Positions 19,201 through 26,935 are shown, counted from the first letter of the stretch. The stretch is DNA of 64,000 nt from Actinospica sp035552695 (GCF_035552695.1 NZ_DASZKT010000093.1:82059-146058); one strand, 5' to 3'. The notes: generated by a model not told the origin, from the letters alone. Made by a program: numbers and translations.

Positions 19201-19326
19201 TCCGGCCCGGGCGGGATGCTGGCCAGGACGGGTCTCAGCCTGCCGATGACCGGACTGCTCGTGATCGCGCTCGGCTCGCTGGCCGGAGCGGCGTATCTGC
19301 TGCTGCGGCGGAAGCGGGAGGCCTGA
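16201..19326 (+). CDS. Cell-wall anchored SdrD/B-type repeat surface protein
   Basis: Exported protein of 1041 residues. Residues 1-34 form a signal peptide. The N-terminal region (to about 620) contains a Cna-B-like strand and a PEP-CTERM/SdrD-associated propeller-like region with many YRYNVND-, GDGSTLYAVD-type strands. Three SdrD B-like domains follow, each starting IGDRVWFD or IGHRVWFD and carrying DANGAYYF/DSIGYYEF/DSHGMYRF calcium-type loops. The C-terminus has LARTG (1007-1011), then LPMTG (1014-1018), a hydrophobic helix and RRKREA. LAxTG is the class E sortase signal of actinomycetes, so covalent attachment to peptidoglycan is expected. Start at 16201 has only a weak ribosome site. 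The following gene overlaps its stop codon. Confidence 0.85.
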   Translation: MSRSPLRAALTRSALGLCVLLAGQAAFVVPAAHAGAGDGPLTVRVVHSIAGNGAYDPAVDVGIPSASVQVTDASGHTVSGVTGSGGTLAVNLGGLSGGHYRVRVAAPTGSALVPAPAGKGLSGLTDFADVSGGKAANPVMGLWNPGTYCQADPTLVSCDLQRGDQTSGLGLFSFHAVSGTSATAPGGPYTRLSKAGDQGSVFGIGTDRSGNVFAGTYVKRHTGYGPAGNVNAVYRYNVNDASAGVSTFVTLPGTLAKHTEFDVFDPANKIPYVDDNDVYNDVGRRGIGGVAVSGDGSTLYAVDLNDSSLYTVPINGAGSSVTPGTATGVPIPRPSANCAGDWHPFGLGVSSSTVYVGGVCGAETTTFNPLVPWGDPSREYAFVYRYFNGRFTQILDFPLNFPRGCAYRFKTPTPGNCKPQLGGTLSADWEAWNQRTPTAGKFGFSSAPQPMLTSIDVTDDGGLDLGFRDRYPDMEGSYLHRHNSSSDQTIAVGAGDLLRACVDNGTYSLESGGECGSTNGAAPGNGLGPGGGEFFTNIWNGPDAVHDHTATGGTTYLLGYDHEWSTLYDPFDSDSWRNGVNLYGASGSPSQGIEVGGSALNKNVTFGEGNSLADLEKLCDAAPVQIGDRVWFDGDRTGTQGPAEPGVAGVKVTLKDASGNTVASTTTDANGAYYFGTSDGVKPNTTYSVAFDYSGATGLPAGVTAAELSWTTRNAGSDRCLDSDVNSSGVATVTVGKAGDVNHCVDAGLVGGPQNSIGDRVWFDANHNGVQDGGEPGIGGVKATLEDASGSAIATTTTDSIGYYEFSNLPNGRYRVCFDKSTLPAQYSDGSFTNQDAAGGNGTDSAADPSTGCTGYVTLDPDHRHDSTRDAGIVTPPNVIGHRVWFDRHGDGIDDPGDPGVGGIKTTLVNAAGTTIASTATDSHGMYRFANVPDGGYRVCFDKSTFPAGDGLTMADVHGGDGTDSSADQQTGCTDPVTLGPWHRVNLTRDAGLAKVPIAPSGPGGMLARTGLSLPMTGLLVIALGSLAGAAYLLLRRKREA

Positions 19327-20030
19327 TGAAGCGGACCATCGCCATCGCGGGATCTCTCGTGATCGCGGCAGCCCTCGGCGCGGCTCTATGCCTTACGACC
19401 CTGCCCGATCAGGACCCTGCCTCCGCGCTGACCGCGTCGCAGGCCGACCTGCTCGCCGGTGCGCGCCTCGACGACTACCAGAACGGCGTCACCGCGATCG
19501 ACGCCACGATCCCGGTCAGCGGCCAGGATTTCCGGCTCGACGGCCGCGTGGACTGGAAAGCCCACCTCGGCTACGCGACGCTCGCCGCGCAGCCGGGTCA
19601 GGGTGGCGGAACCGAACTACTCCAGTGGACGCCCAACGGGATCGCCGTGCGGGGGAGTTGGAGCGGCCTCCCGCCCGCGACGCCCCCGGCCGACGGCTGG
19701 ATGGTCCGCCGATGGCAGCGAGGCGCCGACCTCGACACCGCGCTGCAGCTCATCCTCGACCTCGGATCCGACCGGCCGGAGAGCGCGCGGCTGCTCCAGC
19801 GGTCGGGTGCCAGTGTCCTGCGACGCGACAGCATCGGAAACGGACCCGTCACCGTCTTCGCCGGACCGCCCGAGGCCCCGACCGGCGCCGCGCACACCCG
19901 CTACTGGGTCTCCGACGCCGGCACGCTGCGCCGTTTCGAGGCGCTCGTCGACGGTTCGACCACGTGGGCGCGCGTCGACCTGGCCCCGGGATCGGCCGCG
20001 CCCGTCCCACACATCCCGGCTGCGCAGTGA
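19326..20030 (+). CDS. Exported protein of unknown function, coupled to the surface protein
   Basis: Protein of 234 residues with an N-terminal hydrophobic segment (residues 5-25, GSLVIAAALGAALCLTTL), so it is exported or membrane-anchored. A cysteine at position 22 lies in the hydrophobic core but without a proper lipobox. The rest is predicted mainly beta (VDWKAHLGYATLAAQ, IAVRGSW, TRYWVSDAGTLRRFEALV), faintly recalling LolA/LprG-like lipid carriers; this is only an impression. ATG overlaps the TGA of the surface protein gene (TGATG), so the two are translationally coupled and probably act together at the cell surface. Confidence 0.75.
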   Translation: MKRTIAIAGSLVIAAALGAALCLTTLPDQDPASALTASQADLLAGARLDDYQNGVTAIDATIPVSGQDFRLDGRVDWKAHLGYATLAAQPGQGGGTELLQWTPNGIAVRGSWSGLPPATPPADGWMVRRWQRGADLDTALQLILDLGSDRPESARLLQRSGASVLRRDSIGNGPVTVFAGPPEAPTGAAHTRYWVSDAGTLRRFEALVDGSTTWARVDLAPGSAAPVPHIPAAQ

Positions 20031-20044
20031 ACGCCCATTTATGT

Positions 20045-20190
20045 CTATTCAGTGTCGATCTGCCAGCCGAGGCTTGGTCGCGGCGCCTGCTCGGTCCAGA
20101 TCGTCTTCCCAGTGGCCGTGTGCCGCGTACCCCACCTCGTGGTCGGCTGCGCGACGAGCATCAAGCCCCGGCTTCGCGGCTTTCGTCCGG
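20045..20190 (-). pseudogene. Remnant of an anti-sigma-type HATPase (C-terminal fragment)
   Basis: On the minus strand this stretch reads as about 47 residues containing RSRGLMLV, then TTRWGTRHTATGKTIWTEQ. This strongly resembles the C-terminal end (RGL-LV--LA-RWG-R----GKTVWAEL) of actinomycete RsbW-like HATPase_c_2 regulators. The ATP-binding N-terminal portion is absent: upstream on this strand lies the start of the GNAT gene on the opposite strand. It is therefore most likely a decayed fragment. The match is to a short terminal motif only, so confidence is moderate. Confidence 0.5.
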
Positions 20191-20223
20191 CGCAGTGGAT
20201 GACCAAGCTGTTGGATGGTCTGC

Positions 20224-20775
20224 ATGACGCCGCCCATGACATTGACTGTGGAATCCACTCCGACAGCGCCGGCCCTGACCCTCCGCCCCTGGCAGGACTC
20301 GGACATTCCCGCGATTGTCGCCGCCCACCGCGACGAGACGATGCGCCGCTGGTTGATGCGTTCCATCGACAACGAGGACGAGGCCCGCGCCTGGCTCGCC
20401 GACCAGGACGCGGGCTGGATGGACGACACCCATCTGAGCTGGGCCATCGAAGAGGACGGCACGGTCGTCGGCCACTTCGTCATCAAGGCGGCCAACCCGC
20501 CGGAGACGCTCGCGACCGGCGTGGGCTATTGGACGATCGTCGAAGCCCGCGGCAAGGGCATCGCCTCGCGCTGCGTCGAGACCGCCACCGAGTGGCTGTT
20601 CAGCGGGCAGGACGTGATACCCGCCGACGAGATCGAACTGCTGCACACAGTCGGCAACGAGGGCTCGTGCCGCGTCGCTCAGAAGTGCGGTTACGTCCTC
20701 TGCTCAGTGCTCCCGCCGCTGCCGCCGAAGTTCCCGAACGAGGCACACCGGCACCTCCGCAAGCGGCCCGCGTAA
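20224..20775 (+). CDS. GNAT N-acetyltransferase (RimJ/RimL-like)
   Basis: Cytoplasmic acetyltransferase of about 183 residues. Acetyl-CoA binding is shown by GVGYWTIVEARGKGIASRCVETATEWLF, where R-G-K-G-I-A is the pyrophosphate loop. The following HTVGNEGSCRVAQKCGYV motif is typical of the RimJ/RimL branch that acetylates protein N-termini or small molecules such as antibiotics. Several starts are possible (20215, 20224, 20236) and none has a clear ribosome site; 20224 is a compromise. Sits between the HATPase remnant and the convergent alditol oxidase gene. Confidence 0.82.
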   Translation: MTPPMTLTVESTPTAPALTLRPWQDSDIPAIVAAHRDETMRRWLMRSIDNEDEARAWLADQDAGWMDDTHLSWAIEEDGTVVGHFVIKAANPPETLATGVGYWTIVEARGKGIASRCVETATEWLFSGQDVIPADEIELLHTVGNEGSCRVAQKCGYVLCSVLPPLPPKFPNEAHRHLRKRPA

Positions 20776-20811
20776 GCGGCGGCGTGTTCTTGTCCCCGCG
20801 GATGCCGCACG

Positions 20812-22089
20812 TTAGAGCTGGAACAGGGTTTCGACGAACTCGTTGCGGAATTTGCCTTCGGGGTCGTGGCGGAGGAGGAGTTCGCGGAAGGCGGCGGCCT
20901 TGGGGTAGGTCGCGAGGGCGGCCTGGGGGGTGGCGACGAAGACCTTTGCCCAGTGGGGGCGGGCGGCGAGGGGGAGGAGGGCGTCCTCCATGGCGGCGAG
21001 GACGGGGGTGACGGCGGCCCGGTCGGGGTGCCAGGTGAAGTGCAGGGCGAAGCAGTCGCGCTGGTAGGCGGGGCTGAGCCAGAGGTCGTCGGCGGCGATG
21101 GTGCGGATCTCGGACGTCAGCACGATGGGGGCGATCCTGCTGCCGAGACGGCGCATGGCTTCGAAGGCCTCGGCGGCTCGTTCGCGGGGGACGAAGTACT
21201 CCGACTGGAGCTCGTCGCCGTTGCTGGGGGTGAACTCGGGCCGGAAGTGCGGCAGGCGCTCGAACCAGGGGCCCGGCACGCCGAGTTGTTCGGTGCAGTT
21301 CTCGGCGGGCATGCCGGGGACGGGGTGCGCGGCGTGGTCGGCGAGGGTCCCGCCGAGCCAGCTCGGTTGCGGGGCAACGGGATCCGCGTCGCGGTCCACG
21401 CGGAGCTTGAGCCAGACGTCGGCCCGTCCGCTGGCCCAGTTCATGAACGCGCTGACGCTGTATCCGGCCGCGAACACGTCCTCGTGCTTCTCGATCACTT
21501 CGTCGAGCGATGTGTCCTGATATACGTACTGCGCGACGTCGAAGGTCGGTTTGACGTCGACGGTCAGGTGCGTGACGACGCCGAGCGCGCCGAGGGCCAC
21601 GGGAGCGCCGGGGAAGTCGTCGTCGATGCCGCGGGCGAGCTCGACCACGTCGCCGTGCGCGTTGACGAGCCGCATCGCGCGGATGTAGGCGGCGAGGTTC
21701 TGGTTGGCGTCGCCCGAACCGTGCGTCGCGGTGGTGCAGGCGCCGGCGAGGGAGATGTGCGGCAGGGAGGGCAGGTTGGCGAGCGCGAAGCCCGCGGCGT
21801 GCAGGCGCGTGGAGATCTCGGCCAGGCGCATGCCGGCGGCCACGGTCGCCGTGCCCGCCGCCGCGTCGACCTCGACCTCGGCGGGCATGTCGCCGAGCAG
21901 CACGAGGTCGCCGTGCGTGTCGGCGATGCGGTTGAACGAGTGGCCGGTGCCGAGCACCCGGACCGCCTCGGCGTCGGCGACCACGCGGCGGAGCTCGTCG
22001 AGCGTCGTCGGCCGGTGCACCCGTGCGGCGCGGAACTCGACGTTGCGGGCCCAGTTGCGGACTACTTCGCGCGGGTCGTTCTCGCTCAT
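20812..22089 (-). CDS. aldO: FAD-dependent alditol oxidase (AldO-like)
   Basis: Soluble flavoprotein of 425 residues, very similar along its length to the streptomycete alditol (xylitol/sorbitol) oxidase, which oxidises the terminal hydroxyl of sugar alcohols with release of hydrogen peroxide. The VAO-type FAD domain has RVLGTGHSFN, where His50 is the expected site of covalent FAD attachment. Conserved stretches SLPHISLAGA, TATHGSG and VPGMPAENCTEQ follow. The substrate-site residues E-x-R in TSEIRT and the lysine in HWAKVF are present. ATG at 22089. Divergent from the mscR-like gene, with 147 bases between. Confidence 0.9.
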   Translation of the reverse strand: MSENDPREVVRNWARNVEFRAARVHRPTTLDELRRVVADAEAVRVLGTGHSFNRIADTHGDLVLLGDMPAEVEVDAAAGTATVAAGMRLAEISTRLHAAGFALANLPSLPHISLAGACTTATHGSGDANQNLAAYIRAMRLVNAHGDVVELARGIDDDFPGAPVALGALGVVTHLTVDVKPTFDVAQYVYQDTSLDEVIEKHEDVFAAGYSVSAFMNWASGRADVWLKLRVDRDADPVAPQPSWLGGTLADHAAHPVPGMPAENCTEQLGVPGPWFERLPHFRPEFTPSNGDELQSEYFVPRERAAEAFEAMRRLGSRIAPIVLTSEIRTIAADDLWLSPAYQRDCFALHFTWHPDRAAVTPVLAAMEDALLPLAARPHWAKVFVATPQAALATYPKAAAFRELLLRHDPEGKFRNEFVETLFQL

Positions 22090-22236
22090 CGGTCGTGAAC
22101 TCCAAGAAACCAGGGTCGGGTCTGTGAGCGTTAACAAGATACCGTGTGCGGCGCCGGTTGAATATTCCGGCCGGATCGTGGGCAGCGACCTGTAAGGAAC
22201 CCGGCCGTCCGGCGGGGTCGGGAAGGGAGCGCTGCG

Positions 22237-23322
22237 ATGACGCAGCAGGTCCGAGGGGTCATCGCCCGCACCGCCCGCGAGCCGGTGCGCATCGAGACGG
22301 TCACGATCCCGGATCCGGGGCCCGGCGAGGCCGTCGTGAAGGTGATCACCTGCGGCGTGTGCCACACCGACCTGCACTATCGCGAGGGCGGCATCAGCGA
22401 CGACTTTCCGTTCCTGCTCGGCCACGAGGCCGCCGGGATCGTCGAGGAGGTCGGCGCCGGGGTGACGGACGTGGCGCCCGGCGACTTCGTGATCCTGAAC
22501 TGGCGTGCGGTCTGCGGGCAGTGCCGCGCGTGCCGCCGGGGACGGCCGTGGTACTGCTTCAACACCTTCAACGCCAAGCGGAAGATGACGCTGGCGGACG
22601 GGACCGAGCTCAGTCCCGCGCTCGGCATCGGCGCGTTCGCGGAGAAGACGCTCGTCGCCGCGGGCCAGTGCACGAAGGTCGACCCGGCCGCGTCGCCAGC
22701 CGCCGCGGGGCTGCTCGGCTGCGGAGTGATGGCCGGGCTCGGCGCGGCGCTGAACACCGGCAACGTCGGGCGTGGCGACACGGTCGCGGTGATCGGCTGC
22801 GGCGGCGTGGGGACGGCGGCCGTCGTCGGGTCGCGGCTCGGCGGCGCGTCCCAGATCATCGCCGTGGACATCGACGACCGGAAGCTCGATCAGGCCGCGA
22901 AGCTCGGCGCCACGTCCACCGTGAACGCGGACGAGACCGATCCGGTCGAGGCGATCCGCGAGCTGACCGGTGGCTTCGGCGCCGACGTGGTGATCGACGC
23001 CGTCGGCCGCCCGGAGACGTATCGGCAGGCCTTCTACGCGCGCGACCTGGCCGGAACGGTCGTGCTCGTCGGCGTGCCGACGCCTGAGATGCGCCTCGAA
23101 CTGCCGCTGCTGGACGTCTTCGGCCGCGGCGGCGCGCTCAAATCCTCCTGGTACGGCGACTGTCTGCCGTCCCGCGACTTCCCGATGCTCATCGACCTCT
23201 ACCTGCAGGGCCGGCTGGACCTCGACGCGTTCGTCTCCGAGACGATCGCGCTGGACGGGATCGAGGACGCGTTCGCCCGGATGCGGGACGGCGATGTGCT
23301 GCGGTCGGTGGTCGAGCTCTGA
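22237..23322 (+). CDS. mscR: S-(hydroxymethyl)mycothiol dehydrogenase
   Basis: NAD-dependent zinc alcohol dehydrogenase family enzyme of 361 residues that oxidises the formaldehyde-mycothiol adduct; MscR homologues also act on S-nitrosomycothiol. The catalytic zinc ligands are in CGVCHTD and GHEAAG. The structural zinc cysteines are in CGQCRACRRGRPWYC. The Rossmann nucleotide motif is IGCGGVGTAAVVGSRLGG. The insertion FNTFNAKRKMTLADGTEL is typical of the mycothiol-dependent subgroup. The start at 22237 has a GGGAAGGGAG ribosome site. The metallo-beta-lactamase gene that often follows mscR in relatives is absent here; the next gene converges. Confidence 0.87.
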   Translation: MTQQVRGVIARTAREPVRIETVTIPDPGPGEAVVKVITCGVCHTDLHYREGGISDDFPFLLGHEAAGIVEEVGAGVTDVAPGDFVILNWRAVCGQCRACRRGRPWYCFNTFNAKRKMTLADGTELSPALGIGAFAEKTLVAAGQCTKVDPAASPAAAGLLGCGVMAGLGAALNTGNVGRGDTVAVIGCGGVGTAAVVGSRLGGASQIIAVDIDDRKLDQAAKLGATSTVNADETDPVEAIRELTGGFGADVVIDAVGRPETYRQAFYARDLAGTVVLVGVPTPEMRLELPLLDVFGRGGALKSSWYGDCLPSRDFPMLIDLYLQGRLDLDAFVSETIALDGIEDAFARMRDGDVLRSVVEL

Positions 23323-23334
23323 CGTTCCGGATGC

Positions 23335-24762
23335 CTACACCGATTCCAGCTCCCGGCCGTTCGTCTCGCGCACGAAGCGGGCGATGAAGCCCACTGAGAT
23401 GAGCGCGAACAGCGCGTAGATCACGTAGGTCGCCGAGAGGTTCCAGCCGGCCATCCGCGGGAACGTCTCGGTGACCGCCCAGTTCGCGAGCCAGTTGAAC
23501 GCCGTGGCCACGGACATCGCGGCGGCACGGACGCGCAGCGGGAACATCTCGCCGACCATCACCCAGAGGATCACGCCCCACGACGCGGCGAAGAAGAACA
23601 CGAACGAATGCGCGGCCACCAGCGCCACCGTGCCCTCCAGGCTCGGGATCGAGATGTTCGAACCCGTACCCGTCTTGTACGAGAACGCCCACGCCGCCAG
23701 GCCCAGCGAGACGGTCATGCCCACCGAGCCGGCCAGCGCGAGCGGCCTGCGGCCGATCCGGTCGATCAGCAGCATCGCCACGACGGTGCCGACGATGTTC
23801 ACGATCGAGGTGGAGACGCTGATCAGCAGCGATCCGGACTGGTCGATGCCGACCGACTGCCACAGGATCGAGGAGTAGTAGAAGATCACGTTGATGCCCA
23901 CGAGCTGCTGGAAGACGGCGAGCCCGATGCCGGCCCAGACGATCGGGAGCAGTCCGAAGCGGCGGCTGACCAGGTCGCGCAGCCGGGCCCGCGTTCCCTC
24001 GGCGAGAGAGCGCTCGATCTGGGCGACCTGCGCGTCCACGTCCACGCTCGGATCCTCGACCTCGCGCAGCACCTCGCGGGCCCGGTCCGTCTTCCCGGCC
24101 GCCACCAGGTAGCGCGGCGACTCAGGGATCAGCGACGCGAACACGAGGTACGCGAGCGCGGGCACCAGGCCGGCCATCAGCATCCACTGCCAGGCCTCCA
24201 GCGAGCCGAGGTGGTTCTGGCTGGCGCCGCCCGCGCCCTTCGCGATTCCCCAGTTGATCAGCTGCGACGCGAAGATCCCGAGCACGATCGCGGCCTGCTG
24301 GAACGAGGCGAAGCGGCCTCGGTAGCGCGCGGGGGAGATCTCCGCGATGTACGTCGGGCCGATCAGCGAGGCGAGTCCGATCGCGATGCCGGAGAGCGTG
24401 CGCCAGGCGCCGAGCTCCCACACGCCGGTCGGCAGTGAGGAGCCGAGAGCGCTCACCGCGAACAGGGCCGCCGCCAGCTGCATCACCCGGATTCGCCCGA
24501 GGTGGTCGGCGAGCCGTCCGGCGATCGCGGCGCCGACCGCCGAACCGAGCAGCGCGACGGCCACGATCGTGCCGGTCTCGGTCGAGCCGACGCCGAAGTG
24601 GTCCTGGATCCCGGTGACCGCGCCGTTGATCACGGCACTGTCATAGCCGAAGAGGAACCCGCCGAGCGCCGCCGCGGCGGCGAGAAAGGTCACCCGGCGC
24701 AGATGCGCCGGGGTGCCGGATGGGGCGGTGGGCCTGGGGACGGCCGCGGTCTCGGACGACAT
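23335..24762 (-). CDS. MFS sugar-porter family transporter
   Basis: Twelve-helix inner-membrane symporter or facilitator of 475 residues. Sugar-porter signatures are clear: GFLFGYDSAVINGAV in helix 1, GRLADHLGRIR between helices 2 and 3, the ISPARYRGR loop, PESPRYL after helix 6, FQQLVGINVIFYYSS in helix 7, DRIGRRPL, and a terminal RFVRETNGRELE. It is the last gene of a minus-strand run after psuK and psuG, 98 bases downstream of psuG. A nucleoside-derived substrate such as pseudouridine is suggested by context only; the family usually moves monosaccharides. An inverted repeat overlapping its ribosome site may control it. Confidence 0.87.
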   Translation of the reverse strand: MSSETAAVPRPTAPSGTPAHLRRVTFLAAAAALGGFLFGYDSAVINGAVTGIQDHFGVGSTETGTIVAVALLGSAVGAAIAGRLADHLGRIRVMQLAAALFAVSALGSSLPTGVWELGAWRTLSGIAIGLASLIGPTYIAEISPARYRGRFASFQQAAIVLGIFASQLINWGIAKGAGGASQNHLGSLEAWQWMLMAGLVPALAYLVFASLIPESPRYLVAAGKTDRAREVLREVEDPSVDVDAQVAQIERSLAEGTRARLRDLVSRRFGLLPIVWAGIGLAVFQQLVGINVIFYYSSILWQSVGIDQSGSLLISVSTSIVNIVGTVVAMLLIDRIGRRPLALAGSVGMTVSLGLAAWAFSYKTGTGSNISIPSLEGTVALVAAHSFVFFFAASWGVILWVMVGEMFPLRVRAAAMSVATAFNWLANWAVTETFPRMAGWNLSATYVIYALFALISVGFIARFVRETNGRELESV

Positions 24763-24772
24763 GGTGGGCGTA

Positions 24773-24799
24773 CTCCGATCTTCTCGATATCGATCGGAG
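24773..24799 (-). promoter_or_regulatory. Inverted repeat overlapping the MFS ribosome-binding site
   Basis: Perfect 8-bp inverted repeat CTCCGATC (24773-24780) and GATCGGAG (24792-24799) around an 11-base spacer that itself contains CGATATCG. On the minus strand its 3' arm ends with GGAG, ten bases before the ATG at 24762, so a hairpin in the transcript would hide the ribosome site. It could equally be a protein operator. Confidence 0.5.
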
Positions 24800-24860
24800 C
24801 AACGGTCCGTCAGACGACGCGGATTCCCCGGGAACCGCAGATGTGACAGGCGCGACAGCG

Positions 24861-25799
24861 CTATCGGGTCAGCCCTGCGTAAGCCACCGCGATTTCCGCG
24901 CCGAGTCGCGCGTTGTTCTTCACCAGCGCGATGTTGGCGCGCAGGCTCTCGCCACCGGTGATCTCCACGATGCGGCCGAGCAGGAACGGCGTGGCCTCCT
25001 TGCCCTTGACGCCCTTCGCGTCCATGTCGCGCAGCGCCTGTTCGATGATGGAGTCGATGTGCTCGGACGGGACCTCGTCCGCCTCCGGGATCGGGTTGGC
25101 GACGTTCAGGCCGCCGCGGATGCCGAGATCCCACTTCGTACGCATGATCGCGGCGAGTTCGGCCGGCGAGTCGGAGCGCATCGGTGCCGCGAAGCCGCTG
25201 TGCCGGGAGAAGAACGCCGGGAATTCGTCCGTGCCGTAGCCGATCACCGGAACGCCGAGCGTCTCCATCGTCTCCAGGGTCAGGCCGATGTCCAGGATGC
25301 TCTTCACGCCCGCGCTGATCACGGCCACGTCGGTCTGCGCGAGCTCGGTGAGGTCGGCGCTGACGTCAAAGCTGTGCTGCGCGCCGCGGTGCACTCCGCC
25401 GAGGCCGCCGGTGACGAACGTGCGGATCCCGGCCAGCGCGGCCAGGCGCATCGTCGCCGCGACGGTCGTGGCGCCGTGCTCGCCGCGCGCGATCACGTAG
25501 GGCAGGTCGCGGAGGCTGACCTTCGCCACGTTCGGATCGGTGGCGAGAAGCTCCAGGTCATCGGCCGTGAGCCCGACGCGCGGCCGGCCGCCGAGCACGG
25601 CGATCGTGGCCGGGACCGCGCCGCCGTCCCGGATGATCCGCTCGACCTCGGTCGCCATCGCAACGTTCTGCGGATAGGGCATTCCATGGCTGATGATCGT
25701 GCTCTCCAACGCCACGACCGGTCGTCCTTCGGCGAGCGCCGTGCGCACCTCGTCGGTCAGCGTGAGGGCGTGGTGCGGGGTGTCAATGTTCGTCGTCAT
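24861..25799 (-). CDS. psuG: Pseudouridine-5'-phosphate glycosidase
   Basis: Enzyme of 312 residues that cleaves the C-C glycosidic bond of pseudouridine 5'-phosphate to uracil and ribose 5-phosphate. The N-terminal VALESTIISHGMPYPQN is the family hallmark. The manganese and active-site region GGVHRGAQHSFDVSADL and the lysine in SAGVKSILDIG, expected to form the covalent adduct with the ring-opened sugar, are present. FLLGRIVEITGG and ANIALVKNNA close the protein. ATG at 25799 overlaps the end of psuK by four bases, so kinase and glycosidase are coupled in the order of the pathway. Confidence 0.95.
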   Translation of the reverse strand: MTTNIDTPHHALTLTDEVRTALAEGRPVVALESTIISHGMPYPQNVAMATEVERIIRDGGAVPATIAVLGGRPRVGLTADDLELLATDPNVAKVSLRDLPYVIARGEHGATTVAATMRLAALAGIRTFVTGGLGGVHRGAQHSFDVSADLTELAQTDVAVISAGVKSILDIGLTLETMETLGVPVIGYGTDEFPAFFSRHSGFAAPMRSDSPAELAAIMRTKWDLGIRGGLNVANPIPEADEVPSEHIDSIIEQALRDMDAKGVKGKEATPFLLGRIVEITGGESLRANIALVKNNARLGAEIAVAYAGLTR

Positions 25800-26899
25800 C
25801 TCTTGGTCCTCTCTTCGAGCAGCCGTTCGGTCAGGTCTGGCCGGACGGTGTGCTCGCTTTCCAGCGTCAGCGCGGCGGCCGCGTGCCCGTAGGCTGCGGC
25901 GACTTCGGGGGAGTGACCCGCGAGCAGCGCGTGCGCGAAGGCGGCGAGCATCGCGTCCCCGGCGCCGGTCACGTCGTGTACCTCGGCCGGCAGCGCGGCC
26001 AACCTGTGGTTGGTACCGTCCCGCGTGCTCAGCAGGCTGCCTTGCGCCCCGAGCCGAATCCACACGTGCCGCACTCCCCGCCGGTGCAGTACGGCCGCCG
26101 CGTCGGTCAACGCGTCGTCGGTCACAATGTCCTGATTCGTCAGCGCGGCCAGCTCGTCCCGGTTCGGGGTGATGGCGTGGATCGGCCGGTCCGCACTCAG
26201 CAGCGGGGCCAGGCGGGCGGCCTTGGGGACGCTGACCGGATCGAGCACGACGCGCACGTCGGCGGTACGCGCCAGATCGATGAGGTGAGCCGTGGTCGCG
26301 GCGGGCAGGTTGCCGTCCAGGACGAGCATCGCGGCATGCGTAATCAGCTCACGGGCCGACCGCAGGTGCTCGGGCCGCAGGTCGTCGGTCGCGCTCATGT
26401 CCGCGACGGCCAGCAGCATCTCGCCGTCGGTGTCGAGGAGGGCGGTGTAGCTGCCGGTCGGGTGCGTGCTGCGGTGCACGTGGTCCAGCAGCACGCCGGC
26501 GTCCCGCGTCTCGGACAGCAGCCGCTCGCCGTGCGGATCCCGGCCCAGCGCGGCGATCAGGTGCGTCGTCGTGCCGAGGCGCGCGAGGTTCTCGGCGATG
26601 TTCCGGCCCACCCCGCCGGGCGTCGTCGACGTGTGGCCCGGATTGCTCGTCCGCGCGATCGCCGAGGCGCTACTGCGGGCCTTGATATCGACGTTCGCCC
26701 CGCCGATCACGACCACCGGCGGCTCCGTACTGAGGATGTATCCACGGCCGAGGATCACGCCCTTGCGCCCGAGGTTGGACAGGTGCACGTTGACGGCCCC
26801 GCGGCTGCTGCCGACGCGTTCGGCGATCTCCGCCGGGCCGATCAGCGGCTCGCGGCGCAGCAGTTCCACGATCTCCCGCTCGCGCTCGGTGAGTCCCAT
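25796..26899 (-). CDS. psuK: Pseudouridine kinase with N-terminal winged-helix domain
   Basis: PfkB-family kinase of 367 residues that phosphorylates pseudouridine, the first step before PsuG. Residues 1-55 form a winged helix (EREIVELLRREPLIGPAEIA then SSRGAVNVHLSNLGRKGVI), a fusion seen in many PsuK-like proteins that may allow self-regulation. The kinase begins at VVVIGGANVDIKA, includes the substrate loop TPGGVGRNIAENLARLG, and ends with the PfkB signature DVTGAGDAMLAAFAHALL holding the catalytic aspartate. The start at 26899 lies a few tens of bases below an AT-rich TATATA element. Confidence 0.9.
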   Translation of the reverse strand: MGLTEREREIVELLRREPLIGPAEIAERVGSSRGAVNVHLSNLGRKGVILGRGYILSTEPPVVVIGGANVDIKARSSASAIARTSNPGHTSTTPGGVGRNIAENLARLGTTTHLIAALGRDPHGERLLSETRDAGVLLDHVHRSTHPTGSYTALLDTDGEMLLAVADMSATDDLRPEHLRSARELITHAAMLVLDGNLPAATTAHLIDLARTADVRVVLDPVSVPKAARLAPLLSADRPIHAITPNRDELAALTNQDIVTDDALTDAAAVLHRRGVRHVWIRLGAQGSLLSTRDGTNHRLAALPAEVHDVTGAGDAMLAAFAHALLAGHSPEVAAAYGHAAAALTLESEHTVRPDLTERLLEERTKR

Positions 26900-26910
26900 G
26901 CTTAGAAGAC

Positions 26911-26935
26911 TAAAGCGCCTTTATATATCTATGCA
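26911..26935. promoter_or_regulatory. AT-rich divergent promoter element between psuK and the PfpI gene
   Basis: TTTATATATCTATGC is a striking AT island in this genome and supplies TATATA/TATAAA -10-like sequences for both directions, about 20 bases before psuK and about 55 bases before the PfpI-type gene. The partly overlapping TAAAGCGCCTTTA (26911-26923) is palindromic apart from its centre and could be an operator. No good -35 boxes are visible. A perfect 8-bp hairpin (26940-26947 with 26958-26965) follows in the PfpI leader. Confidence 0.4.
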
